DNA from: Maridesulfovibrio zosterae DSM 11974 | Lineage (GTDB): Bacteria; Desulfobacterota; Desulfovibrionia; Desulfovibrionales; Desulfovibrionaceae | DNA length: 64,000 nucleotides | Reading direction: 5' to 3' | Assembly (NCBI RefSeq): GCF_000425265.1 | Contig: NZ_AUDC01000010.1 | Location: 682,001 to 746,000 of the forward strand | Shown: positions 48,684-58,151 of the stretch, piece after piece | How positions within the stretch are numbered: position 1 is the first letter of the stretch | How the letters are laid out: each line of letters opens with the position of its first letter | Translations under genes and position numbers: made by a program | The notes under the pieces: model-generated | The model's database searches: none | Told to the model about the DNA's origin: nothing | What the model saw: only the letters and a program-made list of their open reading frames with translations

Positions 48684-49256
48684 ATAATTCTCCTATAAGA
48701 ATTCCCGTACAAACTGTAGCACAATTTGGCATAAGTTTGTCAATTACGTATTTATATTTAATTTATGGATTAATTCCTTATTGTATCACTTTAGCTCTGA
48801 TATTGTTTTGTCAGGCAAGACAATGAGTTCTGCTTAAGATTATGTGCAATCAAGACAGGATTAGTTGAATGAGTATATTAAAATAATTACATTTTATGAT
48901 GTAATTATTTTTTTTTGTCCGTTTTATTGTCTTATAATATGAGACATGTCTTGCATAATAAAATGTTTTTTACTCGTTTCTGGTGATTTTTTATGCCTAT
49001 TACATCTGCTTTTATCGCTTAATAGTAAGATATTTCTACAAGTAATTAATTCGGTATGCATCTTGTTAAGGAGAGTAAGTGATATGCCTGAGGTGTGGCT
49101 GGAAATAAGAGAAAGGATATTTATTATTAAATGACAATATGTTGCTCAGGCGAGGCTTTGCGAACGGAACAGCCTGCGGATGGCAGCAGTCTCATACTCT
49201 CCATGTAATCACCCTGAAAATGAAAACAGGGGAAGACTGGTAAGGAGGTCTCGCAG
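48684..49256. other. 573-bp intergenic region between regulator and IS3 orfA
   Basis: Mostly AT-rich. A candidate sigma-54-like element TGAGACATGTCTTGCA lies at 48940-48955, with TTGCA intact but the GG of -24 degraded to GA. The last 125 bp (from 49131) are less AT-rich and contain short inverted repeats (AGGCT...AGCCT), perhaps the leader of the old insertion sequence. No ORF convinces. Confidence 0.4.
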
Positions 49257-49526
49257 ATGAGGCGTAAATGGGATGCAAAGATAAAGGCGAAGATTGTGTT
49301 GGAAGGGCTCATGGGGGGGAGTGTTAATGAACTCTGCCGTTCTCATGAACTTCGGCCCGGGCAGTATTATAAATGGCGGGAGCATTTTTTAAAAAATTGT
49401 CATCTTCTTTTTGAAAAAGAAACGAGAGCTCCAGATAAATCAGAACTCGCGATCGAAAATGAAAAGCTCAAGCGTTTAGTGGGGGAGCTGACTTTGGAAT
49501 TGAATAACGACAAAAGCATTCGTTGA
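49257..49526 (+). CDS. IS3-family OrfA (orphan, no OrfB)
   Basis: The 89-residue protein has a helix-turn-helix (KIVLEGLMGGSVNELCRSHE) and a leucine-zipper tail (ENEKLKRLVGELTLEL), as in IS3/IS911 OrfA. AAGGAGG lies before the start. The usual orfB frame is missing; hdrA starts 22 bp past the stop. It is either an IS remnant or a DNA-binding protein now used as a regulator of the redox operon. Confidence 0.75.
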   Translation: MRRKWDAKIKAKIVLEGLMGGSVNELCRSHELRPGQYYKWREHFLKNCHLLFEKETRAPDKSELAIENEKLKRLVGELTLELNNDKSIR

Positions 49527-49548
49527 TCATCTGAAAGAGGGACTAATC

Positions 49549-51540
49549 ATGGCCAAAAAGATCGGTGTGTACGTATGTCACTGTGGGTCAAATATACAGG
49601 GAAGAGTCAATTGTAAAGGCGTTGCCGACTATGCAAGGGGACTCAAGGATGTCGTTGTTTCCAGAGATTATCAGTTCATGTGTTCTGACCCCGGTCAAGA
49701 TATGATTATTAAGGACATTCGGGAATATGGATTGAGTCGCGTAGTTGTTGCCTCATGTTCGCCTCGCTTGCATGAAAAAACATTTCAAAAGGCATGCGCC
49801 AGAGCAGGGCTTAATCCTTACCTTATGCAACATGCCTGCATCCGTGAACATTGCTCATGGATTACAACTAAGCCCGCCGAAGCCACAGCTAAAGCCATGC
49901 ATATAGTAGAGGCTGCGGTGGAACGGGTAGGCGGTCATCAAGAACTTTTTTCCAGAGAAGTAGATGTGTTACCCGATGTAATGGTAGTTGGTGGTGGGAT
50001 TGCGGGAATACAAGCTTCTCTTGATATCGCTAAGTCCGGACATAAGGTTCATCTTGTGGAAAAAAGTCCTTCCATAGGTGGACATATGGCGCAGTTTGAT
50101 AAGACTTTCCCTACTCTGGATTGTGCAGCCTGCATTTCTACACCTAAAATGGTCGCTGTTTCTCAAGAACCCAATATCAACCTTATGACCTGGAGTGAGG
50201 TTGAGGATGTCTCCGGTTTTGTTGGTAATTATACGGTTACGGTTAAACGTAAGGCCCGGTTTATAAATGAGGATATCTGTACCGGTTGCGGCGCCTGTCT
50301 TGAGAAGTGTCCCACTACTGCGCTTAGTGAGTTCAACGAGGGACTCAGCATGCGTAAGGCAATATTCAGAAATTCGCCGCAGGCTGTACCTAATACGCCT
50401 GTCATTGACGGTTCCGTATGTAAGAAGATCACCAAGGACAAGTGCGGTCTTTGCCAGAAGATATGTCCTACTGGGGCCATCGATTACCACATGAAGGATA
50501 CCCGTGAGGTTTTTCATGTGGGTAGCATTGTTTTGGCTACCGGTTATGCCACTATGGACCCGACACCTATGGCTGAATACGGGTTCGGAAAATATGATGA
50601 AGTTTATACCGCTCTTCAGTTTGAGCGGTTGAATAATGCTGTAGGACCCACTGGTGGACAGATTGTTATGAAGAATGGTCAGTCGCCGGAGAGTGTAGCG
50701 ATTATCCATTGTGTGGGAAGTCGAGATCAAAATTATCATGAATATTGTTCACGAACTTGCTGCATGTATGCCCTTAAGTACGATCATCTCATTAAAGATA
50801 AAGTGGGTCATGATACAAAAGTCTATAATTTTTATATTGATATGCGCTGTTTCGGAAAAGGCTATGAAGAATTTTTCAAGCGGGTTCAGGAGGAGGGAGT
50901 TACCTTCATTCGCGGTCGGCCCTCAGAGATTGTTCAGGAAAACGGCAAGTTAGTAGTAATCGGTGAAGATACACTACTCAGCATGAATGTCAGAGTGCCC
51001 GTGGATATGGTCATACTTTGTACCGCAATGCAGGCGCAGGATGATATGCCTGAGGTTGCTCGTATTTTTGGAGTAGCTCAGGGGCAGGATGGTTTCTTTT
51101 TGGAAGAGCATCCAAAGCTTGGGCCTGTCTCAACTGCTACGGATGGTGTTTTCTTGGCCGGAGCCTGTCAGGGGCCGAAGGATATTCCTGATGCTGTGGC
51201 TCATGCTTCGGGCGGAGCTGCTCAGGCTCTGGCTCTGGCAGCCAGAGGTAAGGTTTCTATTTCTCCTACTACATCGTGGATTAATCCTGATATTTGTGTG
51301 GGCTGTAAGGTTTGTACTAAATTGTGTCCTTATTCAGCTATTGAGTTTGATGAACGCAGGCAGATTGCGGTTATTAATGAGGCCATGTGTAAAGGATGCG
51401 GCAGTTGTGCCGGGTATTGCCCAAGCGGCGCGGCTCAAATCAAGCATTTCAATGAAAATCAGATATTCAACGAGATAGATGGTCTGCTTGGTATGATCCC
51501 AGACATTTTAGTCGAAACTCAAGCGGAAGATCAGGCCTGA
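49549..51540 (+). CDS. hdrA: HdrA-type iron-sulfur flavoprotein
   Basis: The 663-residue protein has an N-terminal HdrA domain (VCHCGSNIQG, ASCSPRLHE), a thioredoxin-reductase-like FAD domain (VVGGGIAGIQASLDIA) with the TLDCAACISTPKM cluster loop, a ferredoxin insert (CTGCGACLEKCP, CGLCQKICP), the YCSRTCCMYALK stretch and a C-terminal 2x[4Fe-4S] ferredoxin (CVGCKVCTKLCP, CKGCGSCAGYCP). This is full-length bifurcating HdrA, the centre of heterodisulfide-reductase complexes. It is the first of the redox operon. Confidence 0.95.
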   Translation: MAKKIGVYVCHCGSNIQGRVNCKGVADYARGLKDVVVSRDYQFMCSDPGQDMIIKDIREYGLSRVVVASCSPRLHEKTFQKACARAGLNPYLMQHACIREHCSWITTKPAEATAKAMHIVEAAVERVGGHQELFSREVDVLPDVMVVGGGIAGIQASLDIAKSGHKVHLVEKSPSIGGHMAQFDKTFPTLDCAACISTPKMVAVSQEPNINLMTWSEVEDVSGFVGNYTVTVKRKARFINEDICTGCGACLEKCPTTALSEFNEGLSMRKAIFRNSPQAVPNTPVIDGSVCKKITKDKCGLCQKICPTGAIDYHMKDTREVFHVGSIVLATGYATMDPTPMAEYGFGKYDEVYTALQFERLNNAVGPTGGQIVMKNGQSPESVAIIHCVGSRDQNYHEYCSRTCCMYALKYDHLIKDKVGHDTKVYNFYIDMRCFGKGYEEFFKRVQEEGVTFIRGRPSEIVQENGKLVVIGEDTLLSMNVRVPVDMVILCTAMQAQDDMPEVARIFGVAQGQDGFFLEEHPKLGPVSTATDGVFLAGACQGPKDIPDAVAHASGGAAQALALAARGKVSISPTTSWINPDICVGCKVCTKLCPYSAIEFDERRQIAVINEAMCKGCGSCAGYCPSGAAQIKHFNENQIFNEIDGLLGMIPDILVETQAEDQA

Positions 51541-51550
51541 GGAGGCAGTC

Positions 51551-51976
51551 ATGAGTAATGAATTTGAACCGACCTTACTGGCATTTGTCTGTAACTGGTG
51601 CACTTACACGGCCGCTGATCTGGCAGGAACTTCAAGGATGGTGCAGCAGCCTAACCTGCGATTGGTGCGGATGATGTGTACTGGTATGGTGGACCCTAAG
51701 TATGTGATTAAAGCCCTCTTGTCCGGTGCGGATGGAGTGCTAGTCAGTGGATGCCATCCCGGAGATTGTCATTATATCAACGGAAACTTCAAAGCCAGAC
51801 GCAGGATTAAGCTTTTAAACGAGATCTTACCGCAATTCGGAATTGAGAGAGAACGGGTTAAGTTGACATGGATCGGGGCTAGTGAAGGAAATGAATTCGC
51901 AGCAACTGTAAATAATTTTATTAATGAAATTAGAGAGCTTGGACCTATGGAAGCACGTTCCATGGCTGTGATTTAA
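51551..51976 (+). CDS. mvhD: MvhD/FrhD-type electron-transfer subunit
   Basis: The 141-residue protein has the MvhD Cys pattern: CNWCTYTAADLAG, MMCTGMVDP, SGCHPGDCHY. In methanogens it carries a [2Fe-2S] cluster and passes electrons from hydrogenase or formate dehydrogenase to HdrA. It follows hdrA by 10 bp. No hydrogenase gene lies here, so the FrhB-like neighbour is the likely donor. Confidence 0.93.
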   Translation: MSNEFEPTLLAFVCNWCTYTAADLAGTSRMVQQPNLRLVRMMCTGMVDPKYVIKALLSGADGVLVSGCHPGDCHYINGNFKARRRIKLLNEILPQFGIERERVKLTWIGASEGNEFAATVNNFINEIRELGPMEARSMAVI

Positions 51977-52000
51977 CGCTACGGACCGGGAGGATATAAC

Positions 52001-53149
52001 ATGGCTACCACAGTGAAGATTCAGGTCGAAGAAAATAATCCTGTTCTCGCATTACAAGGTTTTCTGAAGGGGCTTTTGAATGATGAATCTCTGAGTGGAA
52101 TTCTGGTGCCGGTTCATCTGTTCAGCAAAGGCATTCCTATGCCGACTTTAGTAACGAATCAGGATCAATTATCCGGTGCTGATCCTTTGGCTCCAGCATT
52201 CCCTATGAACAGTGCAAAGCTTCTGTCCCGTTTGACTCGCGGGCAATCTACAGAGCGAATTGCCGCGGTCCTGCGCCCTTGTGAAATCAGAGCCTTTGTC
52301 GAATTGGTTAAGCTGAATCAGGGAAGTTTTGATAAAGTTATTATCGTAGGCATGGATTGCATGGGTGCCTATGACAATGTGAGTTATAAAAAATTTCTAG
52401 CCGATTCTGATCCTTTTGAGGCAACGCTTAATTTTCATGGACAGATAGGTGATGGCAATAATTCATCTAAAAACGAGATCAAGATAGCATCTGCCTGTCA
52501 ATGCTGTGAACATCCTGACGCTAGAAAAGCAGATATCGTCATCGGAATTGCCGGAGCAGACGTGCATGTATGTATTCCGGCTATGGCAGCAAGCGCAAGA
52601 GGTGAAGCTTTGCTCAGTGCTTTGGGATTGCCGGATATGGAGTCAATAAATGGTAGGGAAAATGCTCTTAAGTCACTGATGGAGAACAGAATTGTGGCTA
52701 GAGATGCTATGTTGGAGCGGACTAAGGCGGCGACTGGAACTTTGAAAGATTTGTCCGAGTACCTTTCGTCCTGTGTCAACTGTTATAATTGTCGTGTGGC
52801 CTGTCCTGTCTGTTACTGTAAGGAGTGTGTCTTTAATACCGATGTCTTTGAGCATAAACCTTGGCAGTATATGGAATGGGCTAAGCATAAGGGCAGTTTG
52901 AAGCTGCCTACGGACACAGTTTTTTATCATCTGACTCGCATGGCTCATATGAGCACGGCTTGCGTAGGTTGTGGGCAATGTTCCAATGCCTGTCCGAACG
53001 ATATTCCCGTGATGGAATTGTTCAGAACCGTGGCAGCACGCACTCAGGAAAGTTTTAATTACGAGCCGGGCAGAAGTCTCGACGATCCACCACCTCTGTC
53101 AGTGTTCAAAGAAGACGAGTTTCAGGAAACAGTCTCGCACATAGCCTGA
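52001..53149 (+). CDS. FrhB/FdhB-like flavin iron-sulfur protein
   Basis: The 382-residue protein resembles the beta subunit of F420-reducing hydrogenase / formate dehydrogenase: AAVLRPCEIRAFVELVKL, VIIVGMDCMGAY and SACQCCEHPDA for the flavin and Cys-rich core. Two cluster motifs follow, CVNCYNCRVACPVCYCKEC and CVGCGQCSNACP. In such an operon it is likely the dehydrogenase entry point. Donor (NAD(P)H, F420-like or protein) cannot be read. Confidence 0.8.
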   Translation: MATTVKIQVEENNPVLALQGFLKGLLNDESLSGILVPVHLFSKGIPMPTLVTNQDQLSGADPLAPAFPMNSAKLLSRLTRGQSTERIAAVLRPCEIRAFVELVKLNQGSFDKVIIVGMDCMGAYDNVSYKKFLADSDPFEATLNFHGQIGDGNNSSKNEIKIASACQCCEHPDARKADIVIGIAGADVHVCIPAMAASARGEALLSALGLPDMESINGRENALKSLMENRIVARDAMLERTKAATGTLKDLSEYLSSCVNCYNCRVACPVCYCKECVFNTDVFEHKPWQYMEWAKHKGSLKLPTDTVFYHLTRMAHMSTACVGCGQCSNACPNDIPVMELFRTVAARTQESFNYEPGRSLDDPPPLSVFKEDEFQETVSHIA

Positions 53150-53173
53150 TTATTTTAGTCTCTGGAGGACGTA

Positions 53174-56100
53174 ATGAGAAAGCAGTATGGAGCGCTGGTT
53201 GTCGGAGCTGGCATAGGTGGTATCAGAGCCGCTTTGGATCTGGCCGTCACCGGTCACAAAGTAGCTCTTATTGATAAGCGACCCAATCATGGCGGAATTT
53301 TGAGTCAACTGGATTATCAGTTTCCTTCTGATCATTGCGGCATGTGCAAAATGTTGCCGCTGATGGCACGAGATTCGTCCAGTCAGTATTGTCTGCGCAA
53401 GGGGCTTTTCCATGACAATATTGACATTATGCTTTCCACAGAATTGACTGAAATTGATGGTGAACCGGGTAAATTCTTAGTTTCGTTAGGACGAAAGTCG
53501 ACTCTGATTGATCCTACCAAGTGTGTGAGCTGCGGCAAGTGTTCCGAAGTTTGTCCAGTTCGAGTTCCCAGTGAATTCGATGCGGGGCTGTCAGAGCGGA
53601 CGGCCGTGTATCTGCCGGTCCCTCATGCGATTCCCAACCACTATGTTCTAGACCTCGATAACTGCCAGCGTTGCTGGAAGTGTTATGAAGCGTGTCCGAC
53701 CGGAGCTATTGATTTCAAATTTGATGAGCGAAAGAATTTTCATATCCTTATTGTGGATAGTGATGCTGAAGTGGCTAACTTCATGAAGGAAAGTCTGAAG
53801 GAACAGAACTTTACACTTCATTTTTCGGAAGCAGGACGGGAAGCTGTGGAAATGCTCACCACAGATAATCGAATTCGTCTGGTCCTTTTAGGGACGAACC
53901 TTGTAGATATGGATGTCAGCCGTATTTTGACCCGTAGTTTGGAGTTAAGAGCAGATGTGCCGGTTGTTGTCATGGCAACAGAGGGACAGGAAGAGCAGGG
54001 TGCTGACCTAGTTATGCAGGGAGCCCGTGAATATTTGGTAAAGTCTTTGGTTGCCAAAACATTCGTGCCTTGGCTGGATAAACTTTATATGCGCATCATG
54101 TCCGATACTACCGTGAAGCTGGAAGTAGGTGCCGTTATTCTTGCCGGAGGATTTGAGTGTTATAATCCGAAGATGAATCCAGCGGGCGGGGAAGATGTTT
54201 GGAGCTATGATCATCCCGGAGTGCTTACAGCTGTTGAATTTGAACGTCTTATGAGCGGGACCGGACCTACGGGCGGGCAGTTATTAAGGCCCGGAGATAA
54301 TAAACCTGTCAAGAATATAGCCTGGATTCAATGTGTTGGTTCGCGTGATGTGCAGAAAGGGGCAGATTATTGTTCAGCGATCTGCTGTATGTTTTCCATC
54401 AAGGAGTCTTTGCTTGCAAAGAAGGCCACTGGCGGGGCTGTAGATGCCACAATTTTTTACATGGATATGCGGACATCGGGAAAAGATTATCAGCAGTATC
54501 GTGACCGTGCAGAGAATGAGAAAGGTGTTCGTTTTGTGCGGAGCAGGCCTCATTCAATCATGCCTACGGATGACGGTCAGGCATTAAAAATTGAGTACAT
54601 GGCAGAGCAGGGACATCTGGTGACAGAAATTTACGATATGGTAGTCTTAGCTGTCGGAGCTCGTCCTCCAAGCGGTATGAAGCAGTTTGCTCTGACTCTG
54701 GGGGTGGATGTTAATGAGTGGGGATTTGCTGAAACGAAGCCTTATGCCCCCGAACGTACCAGTCGTGTCGGCGTGTTTGCAGCCGGAGCTTTCGGTGAGC
54801 CTAAGGATATATCTGAATCTGTAATTCAGGCAGGAGCTGCAGCTCAGGCAGCGTCAAGAATTATAAAAATCTATGATGTCCTTGCGGGTATAGAGAGTGA
54901 GCCAGAACCTGAGTATCCTGATGTATCCAGAGATCCGGCCCGAACATTTGTAGCCATATGCGCTTCTTGCCCTACTTTGGGGCAGTCGATTGATATGCAT
55001 GCGTTAAGCGATCATCTTGCGAAGGTTCATTCTGTTCATAAGGTCGTTCCGATCGGTCGGGCCTGTACAGCGGAAGGGTGGGCAGAAATAGGTAAGGGTA
55101 TTGATGAATTCAAACCAAATCGAGTGCTGATCGGTGCGTGTATGCCGTACGCCTATATTCCTAGGCTTAAAGAGCTTGGAAAAAACATCGGGTTGAATCC
55201 GGCTCTTATGGATGTGGTTGATATCTACACGCCTACTTTCAAGCCGCAGACAGAAGGCAAGGCAGAGAAGGAAATTTACGTTTCACTTTCTATGGCTGTG
55301 GCTGGATTGCAAGGAGTTGATCCTGTCTTTGCGCCTGTAATGGTCGATATTACTAGGTCCGCGTTGGTCGTGGGCGGAGGGGTAGCCGGAATGACCGCAG
55401 CCATGTCCATAGCTGATTATGGATACGGAGTTTGTTTGGTTGAATCTGAGGAGGAACTTGGTGGCTTGGCTATGCGGCTGCACACTCAGCTTGACGGTTC
55501 AGATCCCCGTAAATTTATGGAGGAACTCATCGGACAGGTGCAGCGACACCCTAACATTAAGGTCCTCAAGGATTCCCGAGTTGTTCTTTCACGAGGAAGT
55601 GCAGGGCACTTTCGATCCGCTATAGCCAGTCCGCAGGGGGTTTTCCCTCTTGAACATGGTGTGTCCATTCTTGCTACTGGCGGGCATGAGGCAAAGGTTT
55701 ATAAAAGCGGATTTTGTGTGCACAAGTCGGTGATGACTCACCTGACCTTTGAGGAACGGCTTGCTACCGGTGTTATTGATGCCGGTGCGTTATCCGGTGT
55801 TGCTATGATCCAGTGTTGGAGGTCGCAGGGAGAAGACCGCAAATATTGCAGCCGGGTCTGTTGTCCGGAAATGCTTAAAAACGTGCTGACCCTCAAGGAA
55901 CGTAATCCTAATTTGTCTATTTATGTCTTCTACCGTGATATTATGGCTCAGGGCTTTTTGGAAACATATTATACCCGTGCACGCAAGGCCGGAGCTATTT
56001 TCATCCGTTACGAGGCTGACAATAAGCCGACAGTCACGTTTGAGGATGACAAGCCTGTCATTACTTTCTTTGATCATATTCTTCGCAGTAAGATTCAGAT

Positions 56101-56605
56101 CCATGCCGATCTTCTATCGTTGTCCAGCGGACTCGAACCTAATGATGTTGAAGATCTTCTGGAGGTTTTCGATGTGGGGGTAAATGAAAACGGATTCTAT
56201 AAGGAAGCCGACTTCAAGTGGCGGCCTGTGGATTTCCTTAAACAGGGTATTTACATGTGCGGAGTTGCCCATTCACCTCGACGTATGGGGGAAACAGTTG
56301 CCTCGGCAAAGGCTGCGGCACAAAGGGCATTACGTATTCTGAATGCTGAAAAGATCCCTAGAGAAACAGTGGTGGCCTCTGTCCGGCATTCTTTGTGTTC
56401 TCTTTGTCAGGCGTGCGTGGCCGCTTGTCCTTATGGCGCCCGTGTTGCGGATATGGAAGCTGGAAAAATATTAGTGGATGACATCCTTTGTCAAGGGTGT
56501 GGGGCGTGTGCTGCTGTGTGCCCGAATAGTGCAACCGTATTAACAGGATTCCACGATGGATCGATGATGTCTGTCATTGATGCGGCTTTGGAAGAACCTG
56601 CATAA
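53174..56605 (+). CDS. HdrA-pseudoreceiver-HdrA fusion protein
   Basis: The 1143-residue protein is two HdrA modules in tandem. Module 1 (about 1-575) has FAD motif VVGAGIGGIRAALDLA, SDHCGMCKML, ferredoxin clusters CVSCGKCSEVCP and CQRCWKCYEACP, and DYCSAICCMFSIK. A receiver-like domain (residues 189-305) is inserted in it: ILIVDSD, strand LVLLGTN with G240 where the phospho-Asp should be, T269, and K290 in YLVKSL. Module 2 (about 588-1143) has an HdrA N-domain (AICASCPTLG), a second FAD site (VVGGGVAGMTAAM), YCSRVCCPEML and C-terminal clusters CSLCQACVAACP and CQGCGACAAVCP. It probably works as an intramolecular HdrA pair. Confidence 0.9.
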   Translation: MRKQYGALVVGAGIGGIRAALDLAVTGHKVALIDKRPNHGGILSQLDYQFPSDHCGMCKMLPLMARDSSSQYCLRKGLFHDNIDIMLSTELTEIDGEPGKFLVSLGRKSTLIDPTKCVSCGKCSEVCPVRVPSEFDAGLSERTAVYLPVPHAIPNHYVLDLDNCQRCWKCYEACPTGAIDFKFDERKNFHILIVDSDAEVANFMKESLKEQNFTLHFSEAGREAVEMLTTDNRIRLVLLGTNLVDMDVSRILTRSLELRADVPVVVMATEGQEEQGADLVMQGAREYLVKSLVAKTFVPWLDKLYMRIMSDTTVKLEVGAVILAGGFECYNPKMNPAGGEDVWSYDHPGVLTAVEFERLMSGTGPTGGQLLRPGDNKPVKNIAWIQCVGSRDVQKGADYCSAICCMFSIKESLLAKKATGGAVDATIFYMDMRTSGKDYQQYRDRAENEKGVRFVRSRPHSIMPTDDGQALKIEYMAEQGHLVTEIYDMVVLAVGARPPSGMKQFALTLGVDVNEWGFAETKPYAPERTSRVGVFAAGAFGEPKDISESVIQAGAAAQAASRIIKIYDVLAGIESEPEPEYPDVSRDPARTFVAICASCPTLGQSIDMHALSDHLAKVHSVHKVVPIGRACTAEGWAEIGKGIDEFKPNRVLIGACMPYAYIPRLKELGKNIGLNPALMDVVDIYTPTFKPQTEGKAEKEIYVSLSMAVAGLQGVDPVFAPVMVDITRSALVVGGGVAGMTAAMSIADYGYGVCLVESEEELGGLAMRLHTQLDGSDPRKFMEELIGQVQRHPNIKVLKDSRVVLSRGSAGHFRSAIASPQGVFPLEHGVSILATGGHEAKVYKSGFCVHKSVMTHLTFEERLATGVIDAGALSGVAMIQCWRSQGEDRKYCSRVCCPEMLKNVLTLKERNPNLSIYVFYRDIMAQGFLETYYTRARKAGAIFIRYEADNKPTVTFEDDKPVITFFDHILRSKIQIHADLLSLSSGLEPNDVEDLLEVFDVGVNENGFYKEADFKWRPVDFLKQGIYMCGVAHSPRRMGETVASAKAAAQRALRILNAEKIPRETVVASVRHSLCSLCQACVAACPYGARVADMEAGKILVDDILCQGCGACAAVCPNSATVLTGFHDGSMMSVIDAALEEPA

Positions 56606-56640
56606 GGACGGATAAACGGATATCTCAAGGATGGTGAGCC

Positions 56641-57210
56641 ATGAGCGGTGTGATCAAACAGACTTGGAGTCCTGCTACAGATGAATATCAGTCGACCCTC
56701 ATCGAACTGAAAGACATGGTGTCGGCATGCATGCAGTGCGGGACCTGCACAGCTTCCTGTCCCAATGGATTTGCTATGGACGTAACCCCGCGCCGCATGT
56801 GGCGGATGATTCAGTTCGGTATGCTGGATCAAATTCTTGAAAGCCGGGCATTTTGGTATTGTTCTTCCTGTTATATGTGCACGCTTAGGTGTCCGCGCGG
56901 ACTTAAGCTTACGTCTGCAATGGGTGCGCTTAAGCGTCTTTCCAGACTGGATGGAAGCTGGGCAGCTAAGAAGAACGGAGCTTTCTACGAAGCCTTTATG
57001 GACAATGTGGAAGTTTATGGTCGCGCACAGGAACTGAGCCTTATGAATAGGTATTTTCTTAAGCGCAAGAATCCAGCATTGCCGTTGTCTTTTATTCCGC
57101 TGGGAATGAAGCTGATGGGTAAAGGAAAGTTGCATATACCGAATAGAACTCAACGCGGGCGGCTCAAAGCTATGTTCGCGAAGGCCAGAGAAATGGAGAT
57201 TTCGTCATGA
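56641..57210 (+). CDS. hdrC: HdrC-type iron-sulfur protein
   Basis: The 189-residue protein has two [4Fe-4S] motifs, CMQCGTCTASCP and CSSCYMCTLRCP, the HdrC pattern, with the typical MWRMIQFGM helix between them. It relays electrons from HdrA to HdrB. The stop overlaps the hdrB start (ATGA). Confidence 0.95.
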   Translation: MSGVIKQTWSPATDEYQSTLIELKDMVSACMQCGTCTASCPNGFAMDVTPRRMWRMIQFGMLDQILESRAFWYCSSCYMCTLRCPRGLKLTSAMGALKRLSRLDGSWAAKKNGAFYEAFMDNVEVYGRAQELSLMNRYFLKRKNPALPLSFIPLGMKLMGKGKLHIPNRTQRGRLKAMFAKAREMEISS

Positions 57211-58130
57211 GGTATGCATATTATCCGGGTTGTTCCCTTTTGGAGAGTGCGCAGGAATTTGATGTATCTGTCAGGGCTGTCATGGAGTGTCTAGGCGTAA
57301 CACTGGAGGAAATACCGAATTGGACGTGTTGTGGGGCGAGTGCTGCTGAACCAGTTAGTAAACTTATGAATTATGCTTTGCCGGCTAGGAATCTTGCCAT
57401 TGTGGAAAAAGAAATGGGAGGCATAGATGTGCTTGCACCATGCAGCGCCTGTTATCTTAATCTGCTTAAAGTGAATAAAGAAGTTATAGGAAGCAGAGAA
57501 CTGCATGGCAAAGTTAATGAAGTTTTGAGCGCATCTGGTCAGAGATATGCCGGCAATGTAAAAGTCCTTCATTTGCTTGATGTTCTTCTGAACGATGTGG
57601 GCGTCAAATTAGTAGAAGAGAAGGTTACAGACGGACTGAAAGGGATGAAGGTGGCCCCGTATTACGGGTGTCAGATTCTTAGACCTTATGCTGTCTTTGA
57701 CGATCCGGGCAAGCCGACGTCAATGGAACCTGTTTTGAAAGCTTTAGGTGCAAACGTGTATGAGTGGGATTACGGCAATCGGTGTTGTGGAGCTTCACTT
57801 ATGGTCGGGCATCGTGATGTAGCAATCAGGTCTGTGGCGGAGATTTTGAACGGAGCCAGTGATGCAGATGTTATAGTGACAGTATGTCCTCTTTGCCAGA
57901 TGAATCTTGAAGCGTATCAGGCTCAGGCCGTGAAGGCAGGAGGAGTGCGTGTTCCTGTTTTGTATCTATCTCAACTTATGGGGTTGGCTTTCGGGTTTGG
58001 AGAGGATGTGATGCAATTGAAGAAAAACCTGACCATGACGGCTGGGGTCAGGGACATGATTAATAACAAGGTCTGGAGTCAGCTGCGCCAGACGGAAAGC
58101 GGCGAAGAGTTGACCGGTGTTGAACCGTAA
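57207..58130 (+). CDS. hdrB: HdrB-type subunit with two CCG domains
   Basis: The 307-residue protein has two CCG motifs: WTCCGAS with APCSACYLN, and RCCGASL with CPLCQMN. These bind the two non-cubane [4Fe-4S] clusters that reduce disulfides in HdrB. It starts YYPGCSLLESAQEFD, the family hallmark. It would be the catalytic site of the complex; in a sulfate reducer the acceptor is not CoM-S-S-CoB and is unknown. Confidence 0.95.
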   Translation: MRYAYYPGCSLLESAQEFDVSVRAVMECLGVTLEEIPNWTCCGASAAEPVSKLMNYALPARNLAIVEKEMGGIDVLAPCSACYLNLLKVNKEVIGSRELHGKVNEVLSASGQRYAGNVKVLHLLDVLLNDVGVKLVEEKVTDGLKGMKVAPYYGCQILRPYAVFDDPGKPTSMEPVLKALGANVYEWDYGNRCCGASLMVGHRDVAIRSVAEILNGASDADVIVTVCPLCQMNLEAYQAQAVKAGGVRVPVLYLSQLMGLAFGFGEDVMQLKKNLTMTAGVRDMINNKVWSQLRQTESGEELTGVEP

Positions 58131-58151
58131 ACCCTAACAAGGGAGCGACTT

